DNA of 64,000 nucleotides, from the NCBI GenBank assembly GCA_024639455.1, contig JAHEIH010000008.1, positions 21,726 through 85,725 of the forward strand, in the 5' to 3' direction. The notes beneath the pieces are model-generated. The model had not been told where the DNA came from. It ran no database searches and saw only the letters and a program-made list of their open reading frames with translations. Positions within the stretch are counted from its first letter, which is position 1; every line of letters starts with the position of its first letter. The position numbers were made by a program, and so were the translations under genes. This document shows positions 34,915 to 44,396 of this stretch, in pieces. This stretch comes from Cellvibrionales bacterium. Lineage in GTDB: Bacteria; Pseudomonadota; Gammaproteobacteria; Pseudomonadales; JAHEIH01.

Positions 34915-36917
34915 AAGTCGCTAAAATCGTAGCTCATCTCGGCGGTGGGCGGCGCGATGTAGAAGCCTTGGATCAAGCTGGTGTTCATCTGCCAAAGCAT
35001 CGCCATGGTGTTTGCGCTCTCGATAAAACCGACGATGGGCTCGACGTCGTACTGCTGTACCTTTTGTATCATCTGTTTCAGTCCCTCGGCGTTGTTTTCT
35101 TGTTGCAGGGCTTCCATGAAACGAGGGGCAAGTTTGGCAAAGCGCGGTTTGAGCTTTTCGAACACCTTCATCGAATCATCTTGCTCGCCAACGCGGTTGA
35201 TCGACACGTCGCAGCCGATGTCGCGCAATTGTTGGAATACCTGAATCGCGCGCATCAAGTAGCTTTCAACGTTGATCTCCAAAAACTGAAAGACAATCTT
35301 GCTCGGGTCGATACCGGCGGTGCGCAGGGCGATGGCGATCCACGATACCAATTTATCGTCGTTAAAGGCGTTGGCGGTGAGGTTAATGATCAGGCGCGTT
35401 TCGGGCGCGTTGGGCAGCACCGCACTGAGTTGTTTGCAGGCTTCGAGTATGATCCAGCGATCTAATTTGGTATTAAATTCACGCGCGGTAAAGGCCTCAA
35501 TGAATAGCGAGGGAGAGACCTCTTCGTCGTTCTGATCTAGCATTCGAATATAGACTTCGTAGTAGTCCTCGTCGTTGCTCTTGATATTGACCAAGGGTTG
35601 GAATGACAGTCGGAAACGCTTCAATTCCAGTGCGTCGTCAAGTGTCATGCCGGTGTTGCCAGCCACTCCAGCGCGGGCGTCGGCGGTGAAAAGCTTAAAG
35701 GCATTGCCATCGTTTTCGGCGCGCGCTTCAAACATCGCTTGATAAGCGTTGTCGAGCCACTGTTCCATGCCGATATCGTCGGTGCGCGAAGCCACCCCGA
35801 TACTACACGTGACCTGAACCGTCTTTTGCTGGAATTCGAACATGTGCTCCGCCACTTGCTTCAACACATCGGGCAAGATATCGCGCACGCTAGCTAAGCT
35901 GTGGCTCTTTGTATAAGCCACCACGCTGTGGCCATTGAACTCGCGTGTCCATGCACCGAGCATGGCGAGGCTGCCGGCGATGTATTCCACGGCGCTTTTC
36001 AGTACCGCGCGGCTACTGATCAGCCCCTGCCGTGCACGCAGTTGTACCACCTTGTCGATTTCAACAAACAGCAACACGCCGTCGCCATTATCCTCTTGCG
36101 CCAGTTCCTGCATAATGATGGCGCTGCGTTGATCGATGTCGGCACTGGTTTTCTGTGGCCCCGCCGCTTGCGTGTTGGCGTCTTTAAAACTGATCTGGAT
36201 AGCCGCTTCGCCCTCGTAGAACGTCGACACCAAGCGTGCCGCTACCACGGAATGACGCTCGCCAAGGGACAGTTCCAAAGACATGCTTTCGCCCTTGCTC
36301 GCATGCTTGAGTGCTTGTTTTAAGGCGTCGCGGTGATCTGCACCGATAAAGTCGAACAACGGCATCGCCTCGAGATCGTCGCGTTGTTGTTCCACCATGG
36401 CGGCAAAGGCGTCGTTGCACTCGACAATAATACCGTCGCTAATGTAGGCGATGGCATCGGAACTGGCATCCAGCAGTTGTTCTTGGCGGCGATCAAACTC
36501 GGCGGCTTGGGCCGTGATATTTTGCAGTTGCCGCGCCAGGCGGGCGTAGCCAACTTCGCGTTGTAATACGTGTAGAAAGTGCTCGCTATTATCTAGGCAG
36601 ATGGCGTCGTTGGCGCCGCGAGACACACTGGCTTGCAGCGCATCCGCATCGATGCAGTCAACCATCAACAGCCATTTTAGCGAACTGGCAAATTGGTTGC
36701 GCTGGTGGATAAATTGATCAAGGCCGATAGCGGAGTGTTTATCGTCGCACAGGGCGATATCCCACGCCTGTGATTTCAGCAGGTCGGCGAGAATTTCAGG
36801 GTCTTCAGGGCGCTTTACCTCGGCCGCTAAACCGGCCGCACGCAGCGCGCTTATCACCGCTTCGCTGTGGTTGGCTGATTCATCCACGATGAGGATGTTG
36901 AGTGCGCTGTTATGCAT
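34911..36917 (-). CDS. FimX-like REC-PAS-GGDEF-EAL protein, catalytically degenerate
   Basis: 668 residues. An N-terminal receiver-like domain (about 5-120) starts NILIVDES and is followed by a PAS domain (about 145-255), a GGDEF-like domain (about 265-405) and an EAL-like domain (about 420-665). Both enzyme motifs are lost: GGDEF reads FNGHSV and EAL reads EVYIR, while the DDFG loop is replaced by NRVGEQ. This is the pattern of FimX, which binds cyclic-di-GMP in a dead EAL domain and controls type IV pilus assembly. The position next to serB is the same as fimX in P. aeruginosa. The start is ATG at MHNSALN; longer frames upstream are atypical. Confidence 0.85.
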   Translation of the reverse strand: MHNSALNILIVDESANHSEAVISALRAAGLAAEVKRPEDPEILADLLKSQAWDIALCDDKHSAIGLDQFIHQRNQFASSLKWLLMVDCIDADALQASVSRGANDAICLDNSEHFLHVLQREVGYARLARQLQNITAQAAEFDRRQEQLLDASSDAIAYISDGIIVECNDAFAAMVEQQRDDLEAMPLFDFIGADHRDALKQALKHASKGESMSLELSLGERHSVVAARLVSTFYEGEAAIQISFKDANTQAAGPQKTSADIDQRSAIIMQELAQEDNGDGVLLFVEIDKVVQLRARQGLISSRAVLKSAVEYIAGSLAMLGAWTREFNGHSVVAYTKSHSLASVRDILPDVLKQVAEHMFEFQQKTVQVTCSIGVASRTDDIGMEQWLDNAYQAMFEARAENDGNAFKLFTADARAGVAGNTGMTLDDALELKRFRLSFQPLVNIKSNDEDYYEVYIRMLDQNDEEVSPSLFIEAFTAREFNTKLDRWIILEACKQLSAVLPNAPETRLIINLTANAFNDDKLVSWIAIALRTAGIDPSKIVFQFLEINVESYLMRAIQVFQQLRDIGCDVSINRVGEQDDSMKVFEKLKPRFAKLAPRFMEALQQENNAEGLKQMIQKVQQYDVEPIVGFIESANTMAMLWQMNTSLIQGFYIAPPTAEMSYDFSDF

Positions 36918-36988
36918 CTTTTGGTAGAACCCTTCTAAATGTATCACCAAAGTGTATAGATGAGGGCTGTCTTTGCCTAGCCCCAACC

Positions 36989-38761
36989 CTACACCAATAA
37001 AGCTTTTACGCGCTCATCGTTGATATCGACTCGGCGACCGATTTCCGGAATACGGCCCATTGGGTCTTCGATACAGCTAAATTCAAATAGGCTATGACTA
37101 AAGGTCGACTGCAGGTTGCTGTCTAACCGCAACAGAATTTCCAGTTCGTCACGTAGCAGTTGTACCTTGCTGCCCTCGTGGAAGGGGACACTAGGAAGCA
37201 GAAGTCGAGCGGCTTGGCCGGCGCGAGGAATCTCCGGTAAAAGCAGGGCAAAGATGAAAATTCCCCGGCTGATGTCACCTTTGGGGGGGATGTGGCGCGC
37301 GCCAAAGCACATCGCCATTGGGCTGATGATCTCGATCCCGAAGGTCACAGCCTCCTGGTCACTGCGGACCCAGCGAATAGTGCCGACCACATAAACGTCG
37401 TCTTCCTGTTCACGAATCGCCAGTAAGTCGCCGTTTTTGATGGGTTTGGTGAGCGGCAGATTGACCGACAGGCAAAACCCGGTGGCGCTGTGTTCCACCA
37501 CATCGGCGCGCTGTAATTTGGCCGCGGTATCAACCTTTTCCTTGTTGTTCAAACTGGCGTGACGAATCTCTTCTAAAATCGCCATGGAGGCCACCTCAAC
37601 ATGCTCGTTGAGTGTGGCTTGTCCTTCCTCGTTCCACGCATCGCGCAGCAAGGTTTCACGCTTGGCCTTCATGAAGGGATTGTCTTCGTCTTCAAAAAAT
37701 GCGGCGTGGCGGTTGAGGTTGCGTGTCATGTCGTCGAGTGAGCGACTATGGGCAAAGGTGTGCCAGGCGTCGGCGAGGCCAAAGGCAATGTCGACGTGGC
37801 CGTGACTTTTGTGGCGCGGCATGCCACGGACAATTTCACCGCTCAGTGTCCGTTGTATGTGGGTTCGTAGACGTTTGTTGATACAGACTTCGCTAGCGCC
37901 GCCGGTTTCCAGTTTGTCGATCTCTGCCAGCAGGGCTTGGTAGTCGAGTCCTAGCACGTGCTTAGCTTGTTGCAGTTGTTGGCGTCGCAGCGGCGGCAAA
38001 TCGCTGTGAACGTCTATCCCGTAAAGGGATTGGTTGCGGTCTTCGTGCAGTTCGATGAGAACCGCAAATTTCTGCAAGAATTGCCATACGTTGATGATTT
38101 CGAGTTGGTTGAGTTGGTTGCAATTGCTTATGCGCAGTACACACAGTGCGGCGTACAGGTCGGTCATGCAGCTGATTGGGCGGTCGTTGTTGCTGGGGTC
38201 GTTGATGCGGTGTTCATTGACACCGCGCACTCGTGCCAAGTCGAAACGTTGGTGGAAGTCCTGCCATTGGCCAGGGCTGTCGATACGGTAGAGAACGATG
38301 TTTTGTAGCAAGATTTGCTGCTGGCACAGCAGGCTGCGGTGTAGGCAGGCAATGGCATCCTTGACGGGTTTGAGCGGTTCGCCGTCGTCGGTTTCACCCT
38401 GCATGCCGCGATCGCGCTGAGCATAAGAAAAATAAGTGCTTCCCAGTGCCTGCCAAAGCAAGGCGGCATCGTCGGCGGCGCGGCGGGCTTTCAATGGTAG
38501 GTCAACCGATTGGTGCAAGTATTGCCGGGACAACATGGCGACGTGGCGCTGAATAGCACTGCGCAATTCATCGAGCAGCGTGAGCGCGGTGCTTATTTTA
38601 ACCTGTTGGCATTTGGCGATGTCCTCGCAGGCCTGGTTGAGAGCGCGGAAATACTCCTCGGCGTTGGTCCGGTGCTGTTGTTCTAGCCAATGAGTTAGCG
38701 ACGCTAAATCGGCGCTGCCAAAACAGGTTTGCTCGCCGCTGCCAGTGTTGTGCAATTGCAT
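36989..38761 (-). CDS. Protein with C-terminal PilZ-like domain, neighbour of the FimX-like gene
   Basis: 590 residues, no signal peptide or membrane helix. The first 430 residues are helix-rich without a recognisable catalytic motif. After about residue 440 a small beta-barrel resembling PilZ appears: VVEHSATGFCLSVNLPL, then KNGDLLAIRE, DVYVVGTIRWVR and VTFGIEIISP. The arginine pair (RxxxR) that binds cyclic-di-GMP in classical PilZ domains is not clear here, so binding is doubtful. It lies 71 bp upstream of the FimX-like gene on the same strand and is probably cotranscribed. The same pair stands beside serB in P. aeruginosa. Function unknown; a role with type IV pili is inference. Confidence 0.6.
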   Translation of the reverse strand: MQLHNTGSGEQTCFGSADLASLTHWLEQQHRTNAEEYFRALNQACEDIAKCQQVKISTALTLLDELRSAIQRHVAMLSRQYLHQSVDLPLKARRAADDAALLWQALGSTYFSYAQRDRGMQGETDDGEPLKPVKDAIACLHRSLLCQQQILLQNIVLYRIDSPGQWQDFHQRFDLARVRGVNEHRINDPSNNDRPISCMTDLYAALCVLRISNCNQLNQLEIINVWQFLQKFAVLIELHEDRNQSLYGIDVHSDLPPLRRQQLQQAKHVLGLDYQALLAEIDKLETGGASEVCINKRLRTHIQRTLSGEIVRGMPRHKSHGHVDIAFGLADAWHTFAHSRSLDDMTRNLNRHAAFFEDEDNPFMKAKRETLLRDAWNEEGQATLNEHVEVASMAILEEIRHASLNNKEKVDTAAKLQRADVVEHSATGFCLSVNLPLTKPIKNGDLLAIREQEDDVYVVGTIRWVRSDQEAVTFGIEIISPMAMCFGARHIPPKGDISRGIFIFALLLPEIPRAGQAARLLLPSVPFHEGSKVQLLRDELEILLRLDSNLQSTFSHSLFEFSCIEDPMGRIPEIGRRVDINDERVKALLV

Positions 38762-38822
38762 GGTGCCCTCTCCTTATCCGTGGATCTTCACAGTATAGAA
38801 GAAGGATGGCGAGCTGCCAGAT

Positions 38823-39842
38823 TTACAGCGGCATCTTGTGAGGGGCGCCCGGCTCGGTGAAAACCAGCTTGGGAACCAAGTAGCCAGGCAGTGCTGCGAG
38901 GAGTTCGCTGGCTAGCTGTTGTGCTCGCGCACGAGGAACGTCAAAGTGCGCTGCGCCAGCGACTTTGTCGAGGGCGTGCATGTAGTAGGGCAGCACGCCT
39001 TGACTAAACAGTGCCTTACTTAACTGCACCAATGTGTCGGTGTCGTCGTTGATGCCCGCCAACAACACACCTTGGTTTAGCAATGTGACTCCGTGCTGCT
39101 GTAGCGCGCGAAAGGCATCGGCACTGTGTTGATCCAGTTCGTTGGCGTGGTTGGCGTGTACCACGAAGGCGATATCAAAGCGGTCGGTGTCCATCCAGGC
39201 GAGCGTGTCGGGAGTGATGCGCTGCGGTATCACCACCGGTAAGCGGCTGTGGATGCGCAACCGTTTAACGTGCGAGATGGCGGCGATCTGTGCGACCAGG
39301 CGCGCCAGATATTTATCGCTGGCAGCGAGAGGGTCGCCACCGCTAAGGATCACTTCTTCTACATCAGGGCGTGCCGCGATATAGGCCAACGATTGTTGCC
39401 ACTCGCTCAAACTGGGATTGTTGTCTTGGTAGGGAAAGTGGCGGCGGAAGCAATAGCGGCAGTTAATCGTACAGGCGCCGCTGGTGATTAAGAGTACACG
39501 GCCGTGGTATTTGTGAACGATGCCGGGCAGTGGGTTGCGGGCACTTTCCTCAAGGGGATCGGCGCTGTAGCCTGTCACCGCGTCGAGCTCGGCGCCTAGC
39601 GGCAGCACTTGGCGCAACAACGGGTCGTTGGGATCGCCGACGCGCATCTTGGCAACATAGCTGGCCGGTACCCGCAATGGGAAGTCGGCGGCGGCTTGCA
39701 AGCTCGTATCGACGTCACTTTTGTGCAGCTGCAGCGCAGCCAACAAATCGTCGCTGTTGTCATAGGCATTGGCGAGCAGGTTTTGCCAACTTTGGCTCTG
39801 CCATATCGGGGCAATATTGGGTATGATAGGCGTCTTTTTCAT
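38823..39842 (-). CDS. epmB: EF-P beta-lysylation protein EpmB (lysine 2,3-aminomutase family)
   Basis: A 339-residue radical SAM and PLP enzyme converting (S)-alpha-lysine to (R)-beta-lysine for attachment to EF-P. The cluster cysteines are in ACTINCRYCFRRHFPY, the SAM-binding stretch is VEEVILSGGDPLA, and the lysine that binds PLP lies in the C-terminal ALDKVAGAAHF region. Shorter than clostridial aminomutases, as expected for EpmB. Its ATG is only 23 bp from that of efp, transcribed the other way. EpmA follows efp, so the whole pathway is clustered. Confidence 0.95.
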   Translation of the reverse strand: MKKTPIIPNIAPIWQSQSWQNLLANAYDNSDDLLAALQLHKSDVDTSLQAAADFPLRVPASYVAKMRVGDPNDPLLRQVLPLGAELDAVTGYSADPLEESARNPLPGIVHKYHGRVLLITSGACTINCRYCFRRHFPYQDNNPSLSEWQQSLAYIAARPDVEEVILSGGDPLAASDKYLARLVAQIAAISHVKRLRIHSRLPVVIPQRITPDTLAWMDTDRFDIAFVVHANHANELDQHSADAFRALQQHGVTLLNQGVLLAGINDDTDTLVQLSKALFSQGVLPYYMHALDKVAGAAHFDVPRARAQQLASELLAALPGYLVPKLVFTEPGAPHKMPL

Positions 39843-39865
39843 GAGCTATAGGCTGCGAGGAAACA

Positions 39866-40435
39866 ATGGCCAACTATTCTACCAATGAATTTAAACCAGG
39901 TCTTAAAGTTTTGCTGGATGGCGAACCTTGTTCGATTCTGGAAAACGAATACGTCAAACCCGGCAAAGGCCAAGCGTTCAATCGTGTTCGCCTGCGCAAC
40001 CTGAACACCGGTCGCACCTGGGACCGTACCTTCCGCTCGGGCGAAAGCTTGGAAGGCGCAGACGTGATGGATACAGATATGGAATATCTCTATACCGATG
40101 GTGAGTTTTTCTATTTCATGGAGCCCAACACGTTTGAGCAACACCAAGCGGATGTTAAAGCCGTTGGCGAGACATCGAAGTGGTTAAAAGAGCAGGACGT
40201 GTGTACTGTCACCCTGTTCAACGGTGTGCCTTTGAGCATTGCTCCGCCCAACTTTGTCGAGCTGGAAATTGTTGAGACCGACCCCGGCGTGCGCGGTGAT
40301 ACGGCAACCGGTGGCACCAAGCCTGCGCGTTTGACCACCGGCGCCGTGGTGCGTGTACCGCTGTTTATCGACCAAGGCGAAGTGATCCGCTGTGACACCC
40401 GCTCGGGTGAATACGTTAGCCGCGTTAAAAGCTAA
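39866..40435 (+). CDS. efp: Translation elongation factor P
   Basis: 189 residues, three beta-barrel domains in the standard layout. EF-P enters the ribosomal E/P sites and relieves stalls at consecutive prolines. The modified lysine is K34 in KPGKGQAF at the tip of domain I, the target of EpmA with beta-lysine. The C-terminal domain ends [17 protein letters not shown] good GAGGAAA site precedes the ATG. efp and epmA overlap by one base (TAATG). Confidence 0.98.
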   Translation: MANYSTNEFKPGLKVLLDGEPCSILENEYVKPGKGQAFNRVRLRNLNTGRTWDRTFRSGESLEGADVMDTDMEYLYTDGEFFYFMEPNTFEQHQADVKAVGETSKWLKEQDVCTVTLFNGVPLSIAPPNFVELEIVETDPGVRGDTATGGTKPARLTTGAVVRVPLFIDQGEVIRCDTRSGEYVSRVKS

Positions 40436-41394
40436 TGCATTGGCAGCCTAGCGCAACGCTCTCGGCGCTGCGTGCCAGAGCTGCCGTGTTACAACGCATC
40501 CGCGCCTTTTTTGTGGCGCGCGATGTGCTCGAAGTCGAGGTGCCCTGCCTCGATCTCTTTCCCAATACTGACCCCAATATGGCCACTATCGAGGTGTATT
40601 GCGATGGTCGCCCACACTTCTTACAGACCTCGCCTGAATACGCCATGAAGCGCCTGCTAGCTCGCGATGGTGTGAGTATTTATTCGCTCGGCAAGGCCTT
40701 TCGTGACGGTGAAATTAGCCCCCGTCACAATCCGGAATTCACCATGCTGGAATGGTATCGGGTGGGTTTTGATTGGCAGCAACTGATGCAAGAAGTGGCT
40801 GACCTGTGCCAGCATTGTGCCGACGGTTTGGCCCAGCTAGCTGCGCCGCGCTTTCACAGCTACGGCGAATTGTTTACACGCTACCTCGGACTCGATCCAC
40901 ACCACGCTACCCTCAACGCCTTGCGCGAGAACTGCGCCAATGTGACCGATATCGGTGACCTTGTGTTGTCGCGGGTGGAGTGTTTGGACCTGTTGTTTAG
41001 TTTGGCCATTGAACCGCACTTGGGTCAGCAGGGTTTGCAGTTTGTGTTCGACTACCCCGCCTGTATGGCGGCACTGGCTCAGGTTGAGCAGCGCAGTGAC
41101 GGCACACCCGTGACGCGGCGTTTTGAGCTGTACTTTAGGGGGATAGAGTTGGCCAACGGCTACCAAGAATTGACCGATGCGGAAGAGCAGTCGCGCCGCT
41201 TTGCGGCGGATGAGGCGCGCCGCATCGAAAAAGACCTGCCCGCCTATCGCGGCGATCCGCGCTTGGTCGCTGCGTTGCACGCCGGATTGCCCAGCTGTGC
41301 CGGAGTGGCGCTGGGGGTCGATCGCCTATTGATGGCGCTGCTAGGCGAGCAGCAACTATCCGCGGTGCAGGCGTTTCCGCTACACCGCAGGTAG
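40435..41394 (+). CDS. epmA: EF-P--(R)-beta-lysine ligase EpmA (GenX/PoxA)
   Basis: 319 residues, a truncated class II lysyl-tRNA synthetase without the anticodon-binding domain. It activates beta-lysine and joins it to K34 of EF-P. Class II motifs are visible: motif 1 around EVEVPCLDLFPNTDPN, motif 2 in FRDGEISPRHNPEFTMLEWYR, and motif 3 in GVALGVDRLLMALLG. Translation is coupled to efp by TAATG. EpmC, which hydroxylates the lysine in E. coli, is not present here. Confidence 0.95.
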   Translation: MHWQPSATLSALRARAAVLQRIRAFFVARDVLEVEVPCLDLFPNTDPNMATIEVYCDGRPHFLQTSPEYAMKRLLARDGVSIYSLGKAFRDGEISPRHNPEFTMLEWYRVGFDWQQLMQEVADLCQHCADGLAQLAAPRFHSYGELFTRYLGLDPHHATLNALRENCANVTDIGDLVLSRVECLDLLFSLAIEPHLGQQGLQFVFDYPACMAALAQVEQRSDGTPVTRRFELYFRGIELANGYQELTDAEEQSRRFAADEARRIEKDLPAYRGDPRLVAALHAGLPSCAGVALGVDRLLMALLGEQQLSAVQAFPLHRR

Positions 41395-41397
41395 CGG

Positions 41398-42246
41398 TTA
41401 AGCGATGCGTTCGCCCATGCGCAAGGGAGAGGCGTGTTGCAGATGGTCGACCCACTCTAGGGCGTCTTTACCAAACAATAACACCACGGTTGAACCCAGT
41501 TTAAAACGGCCCATCTCATCGCCTTTGCCTAACTGTTGTGTGTCAATCTGGCAGGGGTAGTCAGTGCGCTGAATAGTGCGTTTAATCGGCGCCACTTGGC
41601 CGGCCCACACCGTTTCAATACCCGCGACGATCATTGCGCCCACCAACACCATGGCCATAGGGCCGTACTCGGTATCAAACACAGCGACGTAACGCTCGTT
41701 GCGGGAAAACAAGCGCGGCACGTTATCAGCCGTGGCATTGTTAACCGAAAATAGGTCGCCGGGCACATAAATGCCGTGGCGCAGAGTGCCAGCCACGGGC
41801 ATGTGCACGCGGTGGTAGTCTTTGGGAGACAAATAGATAGTGGCAAATTTGCCGCCGCTGAATAACTCTGCCAGTTCACTGTCGCCGCCAAGTAATTCTT
41901 GTGCACTGTAGCTCTGCCCTTTGGCCTGAAAAACGCGGCCGTCGACAATGTCGCCCAGTTGGCTAACTGCGCCATCGGCGGGTGAAGCCACACCCTCCTT
42001 GCAGATGTCGCGCGCGCCCGCTTGCAGTGGGCGAGTGAAAAAGGCGTTAAAGTGCTCGTAGTTTTCGTGGTCTGGATCGGCGGCTTCGGCCATGTTCACC
42101 TGGTAGTGATCAATGAAGCGTTTGATCAAGGCATTTTTTAGCCAAGAGGTACGGCACTCGGCTAATTTGCCCACAAGGCGAGACAGCAAATGCTGCGGCA
42201 CTAAATACTGAAAAAGAATAAAAAAAGGCGTCACGTTGATATCCAT
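41398..42246 (-). CDS. psd: Phosphatidylserine decarboxylase proenzyme
   Basis: 282 residues. Converts phosphatidylserine to phosphatidylethanolamine, the main phospholipid, at the inner membrane. The self-cleavage site that makes the pyruvoyl group is the LGST motif near the C-terminus, and the histidines of [14 protein letters not shown] and the aspartate of [11 protein letters not shown] complete the catalytic set. The start is the ATG before DINVTPFF, which gives the usual length; upstream codons extend into the divergent promoter region. It ends next to epmA, convergent. Confidence 0.96.
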   Translation of the reverse strand: MDINVTPFFILFQYLVPQHLLSRLVGKLAECRTSWLKNALIKRFIDHYQVNMAEAADPDHENYEHFNAFFTRPLQAGARDICKEGVASPADGAVSQLGDIVDGRVFQAKGQSYSAQELLGGDSELAELFSGGKFATIYLSPKDYHRVHMPVAGTLRHGIYVPGDLFSVNNATADNVPRLFSRNERYVAVFDTEYGPMAMVLVGAMIVAGIETVWAGQVAPIKRTIQRTDYPCQIDTQQLGKGDEMGRFKLGSTVVLLFGKDALEWVDHLQHASPLRMGERIA

Positions 42247-42350
42247 GGCAAAGGTTTGGCAAAGTTTAACAAACCTGGCGTAGTTTGTATTCCGAGAGAG
42301 GGGTATAAAAACAGTTGTTATTACATGCTTGCCATATATTATGTGTCGTG

Positions 42351-44396
42351 ATGACAATGCAGCAGCTTCAACATTTTTTTGCAGATCCTAATCCGCAGCG
42401 CACCGCTCAACGGCGCGTGGCATTGTCTCGCCCGGTGTTTTGGATAATGAGCGCTGTATCTGGTCTGTTTACTATCTTGACCCAATTGCTGGATGTATGG
42501 CTGCCGGGGGTAAGTCCAGAGTACTCGATATGGGCTGTGCTTATGCTGCTGTGCATAGTGGTTTTGGCCCCCTTTGTGAGGCTTTGGCCGCTAACGGGGC
42601 AAGTAATGTGCCTGTTGGGCTTGGTATTGAGCTTGTATTCATATTGGACGCTAGGGCCGATGCTCTTGCCGACATTGGTTATCTATGTGGTCGTTGCCTA
42701 CTGCTTTTTTTCACGCCGTGTAAGTATTTTATTTTTATGCATATACCTTGTGGTTGTCCCTTGGCTGGCATGGCAACGCGGTGGCATTGACGAACTATCG
42801 CTGGCTTTGGGGGTGTCTTCCAACCTCTGGGGGATTTGGTGGATGCTCGATACCATGTTTCTCTACCATGAAAATGGCACATTGCCCCAGCCGGTCCGTC
42901 AACGGCCCGCTGCGCTAATGATAGCCTTGTCGGTGATTGTGTTGGTTGCCTTGGGGATGATGGGGCTGGATAGCGAAGACCAAACTAAGCTCAATACTAT
43001 AAAGTTAGTAGGGATTGTTGGCTTGTGGGCGGTGTACTGGCGACGGCCTGACTGGATGAGGACTGCCCTCAATGCCCTTTTGCTACTCGTGATGGGGCTG
43101 ATGTTCACTGGCGCACCGCTGGAGCGTGTGAGCACGTATATGGCCTTTCCGATTGTATTTTTGTTTATCATTAACTTGCCATGGCAAGCCCTATTGTTAA
43201 GCGTGACAGCGTTAGCGACCTTTTTTGCACTGCATATCGATTGGATCGTCGCGGAGGGATGGGCGATGGCTGCGCGGACAATCATGGTAAGCCTGGGGTT
43301 GATTGGCCTGTTATGGTTTTCTAGCAAGCAACTGCTGGCGGATGAATGCTTGCCGGCAAAGGGCAACGGCCTGGCGGCGATGTTTCTAATGCCCCGCGAT
43401 CAATGGCGTATACAGGTGCGAAGTATCGTCCGCGACATCGCCTGGATCGCGCTTGTCTTTGCTGTGCTGGTGTATGGTCTTTTGTCGTCGCGCGAGATCG
43501 ACATCGTAACCATAGCAGCTAGCCCCGAAGCTTATAGAACGTGGTGGCTATGGTTCGTGGCGATATGCTCGGCGATCTTAGGCTTGCTGCTGGTGCGTGC
43601 TCAAATTGAGGGCCGAAAGAAAATACTGGCACAGGCGTTGTTGGCGGTAGAGAAGTATGCTCATCAAGCGTCGTTGGCCGAGCAGCGTGCGGTTCAAGCG
43701 AACAGTACGCGCGATGCTTTCCTAAAAAGTGTGAGCCAGGAGATACGCACGCCGTTACAAAGTATTCATGGTGTCTTGCCACTCATGACGTCTCTGCACC
43801 GCAAGGGCGAGTCAATGGCAAATGAGCTAGAGCTCATGCAGCAAATGTCGCAACGCGTGTTGCAAATGGTGGTTAGTCTTTTGGATGTATCGCGCCTGTT
43901 ATCGACGCAAGAAACAGTGCAAGAAAGCGCTGTGTCGCTGGGAGACATGTTAACCCCCTTAATGCAAAAATACCAACAGTTAGCCGACGCTCAAGGCGTT
44001 GAGCTTGTTCTTGGGCTGGCAGCTAAAGATCAGATATTTGTCCTCGTCGATGAGGGGCGATTGGCCAAAGTGTTGGAACTACTGGTTGCCGAAGCTTTGA
44101 GTCAGTCTGAAGTAAAAAGCGTGCAGATTGGCGTGATATCGACCCAAGAGCATGTGGTCATAGCCATTTACACGGATGGGGCGGAGCTGTCGCCGGCGCA
44201 CTTGCGTGTGTTTGCCGATATTGATGCACCGTTGGACAGTTTTGAACATCCTGCCAGTATTAGCTTGGCGCTATGTCAGCGCATGTTGCAAGAGATGGGT
44301 GGTCAGCTTGCCATTATGCCTCGCGCGCAAAAAGGTATGGCGTTTGAAGTCACCTTAAAGCGTGTGCCGCTAGCGGCCTATGAGGCGCAAATATGA
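42351..44396 (+). CDS. Membrane-bound histidine kinase homologue lacking the phospho-acceptor (pseudokinase)
   Basis: 681 residues. About nine or ten transmembrane helices occupy residues 25-330, with a further pair near 355-420, then a coiled coil leading into a HisKA-like helix. The H-box reads [14 protein letters not shown], with Gln (Q463) where histidine is required. The following ATP-binding domain is also degraded: the N-box lacks its asparagine ([10 protein letters not shown]), the DxGxG motif reads YTDGAELSP and the glycine-rich lid reads PASISLALC. The C-terminal MGGQL is still recognisable. It cannot autophosphorylate by the usual route. It overlaps the next kinase gene by ATGA, so the two are made together; it may regulate that kinase by pairing. 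Alternative start ATG two codons later. Confidence 0.8.
   Translation: MTMQQLQHFFADPNPQRTAQRRVALSRPVFWIMSAVSGLFTILTQLLDVWLPGVSPEYSIWAVLMLLCIVVLAPFVRLWPLTGQVMCLLGLVLSLYSYWTLGPMLLPTLVIYVVVAYCFFSRRVSILFLCIYLVVVPWLAWQRGGIDELSLALGVSSNLWGIWWMLDTMFLYHENGTLPQPVRQRPAALMIALSVIVLVALGMMGLDSEDQTKLNTIKLVGIVGLWAVYWRRPDWMRTALNALLLLVMGLMFTGAPLERVSTYMAFPIVFLFIINLPWQALLLSVTALATFFALHIDWIVAEGWAMAARTIMVSLGLIGLLWFSSKQLLADECLPAKGNGLAAMFLMPRDQWRIQVRSIVRDIAWIALVFAVLVYGLLSSREIDIVTIAASPEAYRTWWLWFVAICSAILGLLLVRAQIEGRKKILAQALLAVEKYAHQASLAEQRAVQANSTRDAFLKSVSQEIRTPLQSIHGVLPLMTSLHRKGESMANELELMQQMSQRVLQMVVSLLDVSRLLSTQETVQESAVSLGDMLTPLMQKYQQLADAQGVELVLGLAAKDQIFVLVDEGRLAKVLELLVAEALSQSEVKSVQIGVISTQEHVVIAIYTDGAELSPAHLRVFADIDAPLDSFEHPASISLALCQRMLQEMGGQLAIMPRAQKGMAFEVTLKRVPLAAYEAQI

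Noticed and set aside
38823..39842. Lysine 2,3-aminomutase for lysine catabolism
   Set aside because: The shorter length and the position beside efp and epmA point to EpmB.
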